NCBI RefSeq assembly: GCF_932526225.1
Contig: NC_064034.1
Span: forward strand, 1,970,001-2,034,000
From: Nematostella vectensis
Taxonomy: Eukaryota > Cnidaria > Anthozoa > Actiniaria > Edwardsiidae
Reading direction: 5' to 3'
Length of the DNA stretch: 64,000 nucleotides
Position 1 is the stretch's first letter, and each line of letters starts with the position of its first letter. The notes beneath the pieces are model-generated. The model worked only from the letters and a program-made list of their open reading frames with translations. It was not told the origin of the DNA and ran no database searches. Made by a program: the position numbers and the translations under genes. This document shows, one piece after another, positions 12,001 to 24,000 of the stretch.

Positions 12001-15000
12001 CCCGTTTCCCGTACCGTACCCTCGCAGTTTTTTTTACCACAGCTCATGATATTGAGTTGTTACGCCCACAAACAAACAATTGTGATCAAATGGCACGCGT
12101 CATTACCTATCAAACACGTGGTTCTGCTCATCTGCTAGTGATAGTCCTAAAGATAGAAAACAATACTAGTTTAACAAACGGAGAAAATTGATTTGAAATA
12201 AGCCCCTTCTCTTCTTTAAACCCCCTTTCTTCGATGCAAACAAAATGTTTACTAGGGCTTATACCGAAACTCACTTCTGAGGTGCTTTTCTTTTCTAAAT
12301 CTGTTGTAGAACTCTTCGATTCTTGCCCTGAGCGTTGAAACAGTGCACAGTCTGTGGAAACAGTGACATACAAAGAGACATATTCCATCAATACCGCTAA
12401 CCATTTGGATAAATGATTTTATGTCTCGTCGCCTCTACGTGCTACAAGCTGCTGCGCTGCCTGAGCTTTGTTTACTGGGCAATATAACACACAACCAACT
12501 ATTTGTTTGTGAATGGCAAAGGGGGAAAACCCGATGCCGCTTTATTAAAATTCTAATTCAAAATAAATAATTTATAGTCTTTCTATAACATTATTTTCAA
12601 TAATAATTAACCTTAGCCCAGTAAAGGTGTGGGCAATCAAAACGCCAAACACGCGGACCTGGAATTGGGGAGGAGGTGGGATTGAAGTAAGATACGTCTT
12701 ATCTCGGTGAAAGATGAACGAGAACTGAACCACGCGCTCGATTCAGAGCCACGTCACAATTATGCCCTATAGGGTGTATGTTGTAATTGAACTTCCACCC
12801 AATCCACATCCGCGTGACGTCACGCAACATAACGTAACGGAAATAATAGTAACTTACATAAACAATTAAGCAACCGGCAATTTGACATAAAACTATTTTT
12901 TGAGAACAAAAAATTCCTTTCATAAACTTCTGGCAAATTGTTGACTGAATTCTTGCACTTTTAGTCTACTTACAAAGGTTTAGTGTCAGCAATTCGAAAG
13001 AATGCCTTAGCTTCAACCTCTAGCGGGTTGTTGGCTATTGCGTCATGTAGTGTAACTTTCAGCGGTATTAGCCACTCAGCCGTTTCTTTAGATTGCTACA
13101 AAATGACCCAGAGGGTCAGATACACAATATGTACAAAACAACAAGCAATATTTCTATTCAGGAAATAAGTCTAGAAGGGGAGTGGGGGAGGGGGACATTA
13201 GTTTGAAGCTTTATTTGCTAATATCATGAAACAAAGAGACTATTTGATTTATTCTTTACTCAACAGAGGGGGAGTGGGGGATAACCACTCAACCTAACTT
13301 CCCAATCGCCCCATACATTTAACTAGATAACTTGTACACAGGCTCACTTGGCTTACAGGCCCGTATATCCGTGACAAACAATACAAACTCTATGAGACCT
13401 CGAAACTTTCTTATAATCCAACTGAAAAGAGCACTTTCGGGGATGATCAGACCAGCTTAATACAGAATATCGACAAGACTCGTGTTCAGTTCATGCCCCT
13501 CGCATATATCGACAAGACTCGTGTTCAGTTCCCTCGCATATAAAATTCCACAGCGCACGACATACCACATCGTCGCTTTTCCGCTTCATCCTCACAAGTT
13601 CTAGAATACCAACAACCTCACGGTCGGCTTCAGCTCTCTCTTCTGAAAACCAATAAAACAAACACACTGAAGAAAAAAAATATAAAAAAAAACAGAGAAG
13701 GACCGGTATCTAATATATTGACTTGTTTAAGCTAGAATGCGGAGATGCATATGCATGCAATGATGTAATGCAATCGGAATCGACTTTGTATTTGTATTGA
13801 GATTAATTCATAAATCAGCATAAACCACACCTTCTCTGAAGGACACTTGCTCCATCACATCAGTGAGCATTTTGACAGAGTTTTCCTGGCTAAAAACAGA
13901 ATCGAATTATCATCATAAAAAAAAAAAAACAGGTCTTAGCACAATTAAATCAATGGAGCTTCTCTTTTATTTAGAATTTTCAGGGCCTGTCGAGAAAATT
14001 TGTCAAAGTCGAATAAAAATGATTGTACATTCAGTATTCTGGTTCAAGATTTTTAGGTTTGTTTTGATTATCGCAAAAATACAGAGATGCTCTGATGTTG
14101 ACAGTGTTCGCATGGCGGAATATCGCGTGCGTATTCGGGCATAAAGCAAGCACAATCGTTGTGAAGATAGCTACGAAAGGCTGTTTTCGGTCGCTCACTA
14201 AGAGCACAGCTTTGAAACCACAGTTTACAAAAGATGAAAGGTTCGCACGCGGTCGGTTTGCTGTTATTTTCATGCTTCCCATAAAAAAACATGGAAATCA
14301 ATTGGTAAACGCCGCCATTTTTTGGGGGGTTTATATTACCGCGTGGTCCTAAGACTATAGTAGTCTCGCGTTTTTCAGCACTGCCAGTGTCGATATATAG
14401 AGACGCGTGTGGTATACCTGGCACAGTAAACCTCTGTCATGTTGTGCACGGCGTTCCTTTGAGATTCCACCTCCTTGCATACCAAGTCATGATCTATCAT
14501 TCTCTGGCGGAAACAATTCCTGCAGGGAAGAAATTATTTTTTTTTGTATAATTATACTTTTTTGAAGTGAGCACACTAAGTGAACAAATAATGTTGTTGA
14601 TGATGAGGATGATGGTGGGGATGGTAATGGTGATGGTTGTGGTGATGATAGTGATGGTGGTGGTGATGGTGGTGGTGATGGTTGTGGTGATGGTGGTGGT
14701 TGTGGTGATGGTTATGGTGGTGGTTGTGGTGATGATAGTGATGGTGGTGATGGTGGTGGGTGATTGTGATGGTGGTGGAGGTGGTGATGGTGGTGGTTGT
14801 GGTGATGATAGTGATGGTGATGGTTGTGATGGTGATGGTGGTGGATGATTGTGATGGTGGTGGTGATGGAGGTAGCCTCCTACGCGCAGCTCTTTGGGAC
14901 CACGATTCCTTAGGCCCCACGAGCGCCTGCTCCACAGAGCGGCAAAACGAATTAGCCATTGTCTTTACATGGCCAATCACGACCGAGCGATTGTTTGCGA

Positions 15001-18000
15001 ACAACCAATCAAAACCCATGTTAGAATGCCGCACCCTGTGTTCCCGCCAAAACAAAACCTTCGAAAGTGTTTCGATTTTCCCTTTTTCAAATGTTGCAAT
15101 AGAATGTCCCAAATATAAATGGCAGAAACTCCTAAAATTGTCGAGGCAGACTATAAATGCTTCATCTGTAGCGGTGTAACGACAGTGTCTTGTGGTAAAG
15201 TGAATGTTTTTTGGGAAAAGCTCTATAGATATCTCCAAACTGATAAAATAATCGACGGGAGAGGATCCCAGTGTTTACGGGAAGGAAAATTCCAGTCTTT
15301 TTATCTGTACAAAGTGCTACAAGAGACTTGCGAAATTAGAAAGAGCACTGAAAAATGTTGATAGTGTAAAACTCGAGATAAATGAACTGTTCACGGCAAC
15401 AAAACGACGAGTGAAGCGCTTGAGACCCCCTGAAAGCGCCGTTGTGGATTCAAAGCCCGTCGCTAAATCTCTCAAGTTCTCGTCGGCAGAAAAATTATCA
15501 AGTGCTGTTCGTTTCTACTACTTGTACTTCTTCAATTGGCCACGCAGCCTTCTATGGGAGCTCTCTCGCCTGTTTGTTACCGCGGTGTAGTGGCATGCAG
15601 CTAATCCAACGAGCTAGCGAACCTGTTAGTGTTAGTCACCTTTTAGGTCAGCCATTGTCAGCTTCAACTCCATGACGGTCAACCCCGACGAAGGTACAAT
15701 CTCAGGAAAAAACACATGCCAAAGTCAAGATATCAATAACTTGAGCACAAAAGCATCCTCATTGCAAGTTCACTAAATTGCTGAAATTTTCAAAAGCCAA
15801 CAAAATGGTGTTTGTAAAATTTGACTTTTGGTTGTCAGACACTTTTCAACTTGAGCTAAATCACAGAGGTCCTACGTACATGTATGAGGCAGATCTTGGT
15901 TGACATGTTTTACTCTCATTAGTAGACATTAGTATATCATCACATCTAGTGGGACTACGAATAATAGACTACTGAATACTTTTACAAACATAAGATATTG
16001 TCTGATTGTGTATACAGTACAACTTTAACAACTCCAAATTTAAAGAATTTATAATAAAAGCTCATTAAGTGTGCCACACAGCATCGTGGGAAAAATTAAG
16101 TCTTTACTATGCTCTAAACTGCAGAGAAAATGTGGAAGTACTGTTTAGACACTGTCCTCTTGGGTCTTTTCTTGTTTGCAATGCAAACTAAAGAGTAGAG
16201 CAATTAGCGTGCTGTGGGCCAAAACAGCTAATGTTGAGGTCATACACACTCTATAAAATTAATTTGAGTTTTCAAAGTCACCTCCAGAATCGCTTACTGT
16301 TCAGTTAAGTTTTTGCCGCTCTAAGTGTCTGTATTGCAATTTGTTATATGCCAATGAAGCTTAAATGTAAACGTTGCGTTACAGATTTTTCTGCTTTTTT
16401 CCTTCACTTAATACCCAGCTCTGACAAGAATAACATAAGCCATGTCATACCTCTACTGGTGGTATACATTTTTTCTACTCTATACTTAGATTTGTAAGTG
16501 CAGTCAGAGCAGCAGGTGATAAGCCAGAAGAGTCAGGAGACTGCATGTGGGTTGACTCATTTACTGTGCTCTCTAATGCAGACCAAGATAAATTGTCTGC
16601 CATCAAGGCAAAGAGCTCTTCGTCCTCAGCTAGAGCAGCCCATTCTCCAATTACTTCGTCATCTAATTCATCATCGCTAGTGCCCAGTCTCATATCGACC
16701 ATATGCTCACAAGATACATCAATATCATTAAATACTTCTGCAAGGATAACAACTATTTCTCTTGCATGACAGATGTTCCATATTTCAATCTTATCTGTGA
16801 CATGCTCAAAAGAAAATAAAGTTTCACAGTTTCTAGCACCAGGTCGATTTGTGTTTCTCCAAACCCCAGAAGAGTATTCATGCTAATCAGACTTTGGACC
16901 ATGTCATGTGCTGACTTTCGTACCAGATCCATTAATAGTTTCTTGTGGTACTTTTTGAGTAATCCTGAGAGTTCTTTTTTCTGGTCTTCACTAACAGAAC
17001 GCCTTTTCTCTTCTGATGCAATACCTGTCTCCGTAACCATGAAATCAGTGTAACTTTCACAATTTTCACTAACACATTCACAAGCTTTAGCACAATTATC
17101 ACAGCAAGCATGGAGGTCTCCAGAAAATACAATATGGTTCTTGCTAAAATGTTTCATAAGCATCTGTCTCCTGCAGGTTGTAGCTTTGACATATTCTTTT
17201 ATGTCCCTTTCCACATGATTCAGCATAATGCCTTTGTACAAAAGATAAGAAAAACTAGACTTCCAATCTCTTCCAGCACGACCAGTCTCTTGGATAAAGG
17301 CCTCACAGTTTTTTGAGGGGCCAAAGTGTATTGTGCGGTGGACACCTTTACAGTCTATTCCCATGCCGAATGCTATGGTTGCCACCAAGACTTGCACATG
17401 ACCATCCAGTCTTTTGAATGACTCTAATATTGCATCCTTATTTTCTTTTGGAGTACAGGAATGAAGCATTTCAAGTTTTGGTTTTCCATTAGCAACCAAC
17501 TCTATCAACATAGATCTCAGGGTGCCATACACCAAAGAACACTGTTTTATTGTTTGGCAGTATATGATTGTTTTATCTCCACCATCTTTTCTTTCATTGA
17601 TTTCATTCACCAACCATTCAAAACTTTCTTTAGCATCCATTGAGTTACTTAAATACTTGACAATATAGGTAATGTTCTCCTTATTGGGATTTTCATTTAT
17701 TTCTATGACGTCTTGCATTCTAAGTACATCTGTAATTGTTTCTTTTGTTGGCAGTGTTGCTGTTGCTGTCAAAGCAATTACTTTTGCACCAGCAGCGAGG
17801 GTTCTCAACTCATGAAGCTCTGAATATATTGTTCTAAATGCCATCATCTTATTTGTAGATGAAGTCCCCCTGTCAAAAAACGAAAAGCGTGAGCCATACA
17901 AATATATATGATCGTTCTCATAATACGACATGCTTACCATTGCTTGATTACATGCGCTTAATCAACGGCTATGCAAGATAGTTTTTCCTTGAACAACGCG

Positions 18001-21000
18001 CTAGAAAGCAGCTCCCTCCATCGCTGGTTTTTCAACCATGATTCTGGGCTTCCATATATCACGGAATACTCTCCGTTCTCTACTTTACCAGCTTCTCCCT
18101 CTTTTAGATTGCTGAGACTCACAGAACTTACACCGATGCTTCGTAAATAATCCACTTGGTCGTCCATTAAACTCACAAGAGGAGACAACAACAACAATGT
18201 GCCCTGAATTCCTTCGAATATCGTCGAAGACTAGAGGCATAGCTTGGTAAATCAGCGACTTTCCATAGCTAGTCGGCAAATTAATAAACAAATCCGCTTC
18301 ACCCTTGGTGAACTCCTCAATAGTCTCCTTTAGATGGCTATTCAAGGCCGCAATTCGGAATTTCTTTGACACAAGACGGAACACAGAGATGAGATCGTTC
18401 GCCATCTTGAATTTTTTCCCGCGAACAGCCAAGGTCAACTTTCCAGTATTTGGAAAGTGAACGCTGATTGGCTGATTCGTTTTGCCGCTCTGTGGAGCAG
18501 GCGCTCGTGGGGCCTAAGTAATCGTGGTCCCAAAGAGCGGCGCGTAGGAGGCTATGATGGAGGTGGCGGAGATGGTGATGGTGGTGATGGTGATGGTGGT
18601 GGTGGTGGTGATGGTGGTGGTGATGGTGGTGATTGTGATGGTGATGGTGGTGATTGTGATGGTGGTGATGATGATGGTGGTGATGATGGTGGTGATGGTG
18701 GTGTTGATTGTGAACGTGGTGGTGATGGTGATGTTGATGGTGGTGGTGATGGTGATGATGATGATGATGATGATGAAGTAGATGCCAAAAATGATAATGG
18801 AAGTAATGAAGGGATACTATGTTGATGACAGTTACGTAAAGCGGCAATGTCAAACGGTTGATTAATTAACAATCTCTGATGAATTTTAATGGAAAACGCG
18901 AAAAATATTTCAAAATTGTAAAAGCAGGGGTGTATATTGGACGTTTCTTTGAAGATGTGACCGAAAGTTTAGAGCGGGTTGCCGTTTTAATATAGCGGAT
19001 ACTAATAGATTCATTTATATTGTCTCTTGTCCGGTTGAGGTTTCCGTCGGCGCTACGGAAGTAGACTGGTGCGTTTTCCGCTTTTAACTATGCGGTCTAG
19101 TGGTAGTGATGCTGTTGCAGATCATGTTAATGAAGGAGATGGTTACGATGGTCTTACTATGGTTATGCTGAAAATAGTGCTATCGATCATGACTACGCTT
19201 ATGGAGAGGATGCAGGTTTGATGAGGTGTTGTTTGTCTTAAGTGATAATACATACCCTAAAGTGTGGATCATGTCGGTCATGGCTTTGACGCTGTCACTG
19301 TACACGGCCACTGAGTGCTCGCAAGAATACGCACAATTTGCCATGATCTGAAGTAACAAAAACTCAACACATGTCAGTGCTTTGTGTCGTCAGCAAATAC
19401 TGAACGAAGAAATCTTGTTACCTTCGAGACAGCAGCATCACCCTCAAGAGTCCATTCTGGAGGAAGCTCAGTTATTTTTGCTAGAAGGAAAAAAAAACCA
19501 AGAAGCAAAACTACTATGGTTAATCCACATCCAGGGCGTCTAGGAACCGTTTATAACCCTTGGAACATTTGGAAATCTCAAATAACAGCGTGTGTTATTT
19601 CGCTAGGATAACAAAATGGGGGCTGACAGATCATCTTTAAACAGACGTAGGACCCACTGTAAAAGATAACAGATAACACGCAAGGCTGGCCAGCTATTAC
19701 AGTACTAAGGTCACGTGATCTCTTAGCGCAAGTCCCCTATTTAGATAACATCCAAGGGTGGTGGGCTATTATAGTACTAAGGTCATGTGATCTCTTAGCT
19801 TAGTACTAGAGTACTAAGCATCGCCATTTTACTACCAACAGGGTTTATTCATGCACATATTTTGACTAGAGGGCCTTACGTATTGCCAAGTTGACGAGTT
19901 TGTCCGGCGCAAGTTGCTCTCCACCAATCATTATAACAGGTCGATCTCTCTGCAATTAAGGCAATAACATTAAATGTGTGTGGGAGCTTTTGAGGTTTTG
20001 CCACGTAATAAGGATAGTAAGACGCTAGATGAACATGTGATGGATCCGTTGGTATGTGCTGGTGAACATGTGATGGATCCGTTGGTATGTGCTGATGAAC
20101 ATGTGATGGATCTGTTGGTATGTGCTGGTGAACATGTGATGGATCTGTTGAGGTATGTGCTTATGAACATGTGATGGATCTGTTGGTATGTGCTGGTGAA
20201 CATGTGATGGATCCGTTGGTATGTGCTGATGAACATGTGATGGATCTGTTGGTATGTGCTGATGAACATGTGATGGATCTGTTGGTATGTGCTGGTGAAC
20301 ATGTGATGGATCCGTTGGTATGTGCTGATGAACATGTGATGGATCTGTTGGTATGTGCTGGTGAACATGTGATGGATCTGTTGAGGTATGTGCTTATTAA
20401 CATGTGATGGATCTGTTGGTATGTGCTGGTGAACATGTGATGGATCTGTTGGTATGTGCTAGTGAACATGTGATGGATCTGTTGGTATGTGCTGATGAAC
20501 ATGTGATGGATCTGTTGGTGTGTGCTGGTGAACATGTGATGGATCTGTATGTGCTGATGAACATGTGATGGATCTGTTGGTATGTGCTGATGAACATGTG
20601 ATTGATCTGTTGGTGTGTGCTGGTGAACATGTGATGGATCTGTTGAGGTATGTGCTTATGAACATGTGATGGATCTGTTGGTGTGTGCTGGTGAACATGT
20701 GATGGATCTGTTGGTATGTGCTAGTGAACATGTGATGGATCTGTTGGTATGTGCTGATGAACATGTGATGGATCTGTTGGTGTGTGCTGGTGAACATGTG
20801 ATGGATCTGTTGGTATGTGCTAGTGAACATGTGATGGATCTGTTGGTATGTGCTGATGAACATGTGATGGATCTGTTGGTGTGTGCTGGTGAACATGTGA
20901 TGGATCTGTTGGTATGTGCTAGTGAACATGTGATGGATCTGTTGGTATGGGCTGATGAACATGTGATGGATCTGTTGGTATGTGCTGGTGAACATGTGAT

Positions 21001-24000
21001 GGATCTGTATGTGCTGATGAACATGTGATGGATCTGTTGGTATGTGCTGATGAACATGTGATTGATCTGTTGGTGTGTGCTGGTGAACATGTGATGGATC
21101 TGTATGTGCTGATGAACATGTGATGGATCTGTTGGTATGTGATGGTGAACATGTGATGGATCTGTTGGTATGTGACCCCATTGCAGGGAGGGTGGGTGGA
21201 AGACTACTTACGGACGTGTTTGGGAAATCAGCCGCAGGGCACATGTCGGGAGGCTGGAAGTACTGGAACTCATAGAAGAGCTCTTGTTGATCACATGGTA
21301 CACTTGTCTGCTCAGTGACCATCTGCTTGAATCTGTTGAGCCTGCAAGCAGCACATGTCAGCTGCCTCTCTGCCTAGGGCATAGGGGGGGGGGGATGGGA
21401 AGGTCGAAGAGTGGATTATGGGATAGGGACCAGCCCAATAATATTTTAACATCATGAAGAGAGAGGGGAAGAGACAGAGCGTGAATGGAATTGGCAAAAA
21501 ACTTCCAAGTCCATCTTTGGGGTGGTGGTGGGGTTAGACCTTTTCTGGAATCACACAGGAGGGTGACTGGAGAGGAAACAGGTAGTGAATGACGAGGTGA
21601 AATGTACTTACATCTCTGTCCTTCTGATGTATATTTTATGGAACTGACTGGACGATACACAATAAACATCTAAAACCTAGAGAAAGAGAGACTTTAAGTT
21701 AGTAAGTAGTCATAAAAAGTAAATTGCAAAAATGCAGGAGCTAGAACTTATATTCCTTCACACAAAAAAGTCTTAAATCCTACGACTGTACTTTTGTCAA
21801 ATACTTTTGCACTCAATGATTAGACACTGTTTACATACATCATGCACACTTTTGTTTATTTCGTGCATGCACCAACAGCATAAAACACTTTGTTCACATG
21901 TAAAGAACGCACCTTCCTTGATACCATGTCCTGGACGTAGGCAAAAAACTGATCAAATGACATCATTTTAGCTGGATCTGACTCTAGCACTCCAGCAAGT
22001 AACGGTGTTAACAGGTTACGGAACCCTCTAAACCACAGAGAAAAAGCATGATTAGTAACTGCATGATTAGCGACTGCACCATGAAGTGTGAAGATGGCAA
22101 ATTGTTTGACTTGAAAGTGGTTTCTTTAAATATGCATGTGCTATAAAAGGGATAGCTCCACCACCTTTTTTGCACATTCATGCACAAGTCCCCAGTCATA
22201 AGGCCTTTTTCCATTCAAAGGTCAACCACTAAGGGCCCCTAAGGTCATCTCAATTGGTTGATAACTCATCTGATGTAGCAGACAAGTGTCTTATGACTGA
22301 AATGTGGTGCACATGCATATGCTTACTGTGATAAACAGGTGTGGTCCGGTAGCTTGTCTGTCCACTCTACCTCCCCTCCCTCACTCTTTTGCACACCAGC
22401 GATCATCCCAGATGCTTTCCGTGTTGTGATGTGATACCTAGAATGAAGATCAAACTGTGCTACTACTCTATGTGAACCCAGATGAGAGAAATGCAAGAAA
22501 TTATCAAACTATATCAATGGTATTTACATTGTGTCTTTGTTTTGTCGTCCACCAAATGGTCTGAAGGGGAGCCTCCCAGTGGCGATGTGGTAAAATGTCA
22601 CTCCAATGCTCCAGAGGTCAACCTAAGTTCCAAGGATAAGTAGACGATTGAATTCCAGACATAAAGGAATGAATATTTGCTGGCGATATTTCTATTTACA
22701 GTACCTGGGCTCCAAATGTCTTTCCGGTTGCTTTACGCAGCACGCCACGCTCATACAAGTCAGGATGCTATAAACAAAGGAAAACAAGAAATGCTAAGGC
22801 TTACAAAAATGCAACAGGTCAAGGATGACTTTTTAAAAGGTTAGAAGGTTATTTTGAAAAGCTGTTCAAATGACAAAAAATAGCAACCACAAAATCTTGC
22901 AAGCTGTGAAAAAATAAATATTATCTTCAGTTGTTTTTATACCTTTCACTGATTGTGGCTATTCTAATGCAGATAAAGGTAGCTTTCATTTCTATAAGGG
23001 GCTTAACATTTCATGATCACAACATACCAGGTACTCCTCTGTTCCATAGATAGACACAAACTGATCAGATTCCATCAATTCTCGTGCAGCACCAAAGTCT
23101 GTCAACTTGTACACACAGCTGAGAGGAACGAAAACGCTTGCATTACCTTAGAATTGGAATAAAACTAGAATAGAGCCTTAGTCATTATGATAATATGTGG
23201 GTATACGTATACCTGCCGTCATCTCGGTACACCCTCATAATGTTCCCAGGTTTCAGATCCCTATGGACAATGCCATTATCATGGAGATGCTTCATTCCAG
23301 CGACTACACAAATAATAAAGACAACTTCAATCATTCCAGCAACTACACAAAAAAACTTGACTTCCCTCTACAAAGCTTTACCTATTATTTTTTATCTTGA
23401 GGTTTTAAGGTAGAATAAAATAGATTTATAATTTGCTCACAGATGCAACCCCCTATTGGGTCCTGGTGCAAGACCATTTCCACACCAGCTACACATCCAA
23501 GAGTTACTCACCAACATCCCGAATGACAGCAATGCAATCTTGTTCAGAGAGACCATAAGCGTTGCTTGGGTGCTCAAGCATAGTAAACAAGCTTCCACCA
23601 GAACATAATTCCATCACAATTATCTCATTTTGTGATCGCAACTGAAAGAGAAATGGGCTAATATGACTATTTTGCTAGACTGGAACAAATTTAAACTAGG
23701 TAGGGGTTCTTAAGAGAAAGAAACTTGGACACAAAGTACTTCAGTATTGCTTGTGATACAAATACAAGTAACATTGAGCCATATAAAACATGTTTTTAGT
23801 ATGTATCTGAGATCAGATAACTCAGGATGGTGAATAGGGGGTGCTGATCACAAATCACAAAGTTATTTTTCAGGCTTTCAGGAAATCACGAATTTAAAAA
23901 AAGAAGCTTTCACAAATCACGGTTTTAACTTTTGCTTTGCTCCTGAATATATGATTTAATATACATAGATCAACGCTGCAGTTGACAATGACATTAATGT

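Larger units (their letters stand above)
14873..18554. mobile_element. 3.7-kb TIR DNA transposon carrying a RecQ-like helicase and a zinc-finger gene
   Basis: Both ends carry inverted repeats of about 85 bp (14873-14957 and 18470-18554) that differ at about three positions and begin TAGCCTCCTACGCG. The element is flanked by an exact 9-bp duplication, TGATGGAGG, at 14864-14872 and 18555-18563. Inside are two converging genes: a zinc-finger-type ORF on the plus strand starting 160 bp from the left end, and a RecQ-type helicase on the minus strand starting 65 bp from the right end. Both are broken, so this copy is not autonomous. Superfamily is unclear: 9-bp duplications with long TIRs suit MULE-like elements, while Academ is the known animal superfamily that carries an SF2 helicase but has shorter duplications. 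It lies in TBK1 intron 14 (14520-19255). Confidence 0.9.

Noticed and set aside
14567..15238. His-rich and Val/Met-rich ORFs, and similar ORFs at 18338-18872
   Set aside because: Pure translation of the GATGGTGGTG microsatellite on either side of the transposon.
16475..18405. RecQ helicase as a host gene nested in TBK1
   Set aside because: It lies between matching TIRs with a target duplication and carries a stop and two frameshifts, so transposon cargo explains it better.
19970..21322. Ser/Thr/His repeat ORFs up to 287 codons
   Set aside because: Frame-preserving 33-bp array; the only real coding part is TBK1 exon 11 (21212-21341), which the longest ORF happens to include.
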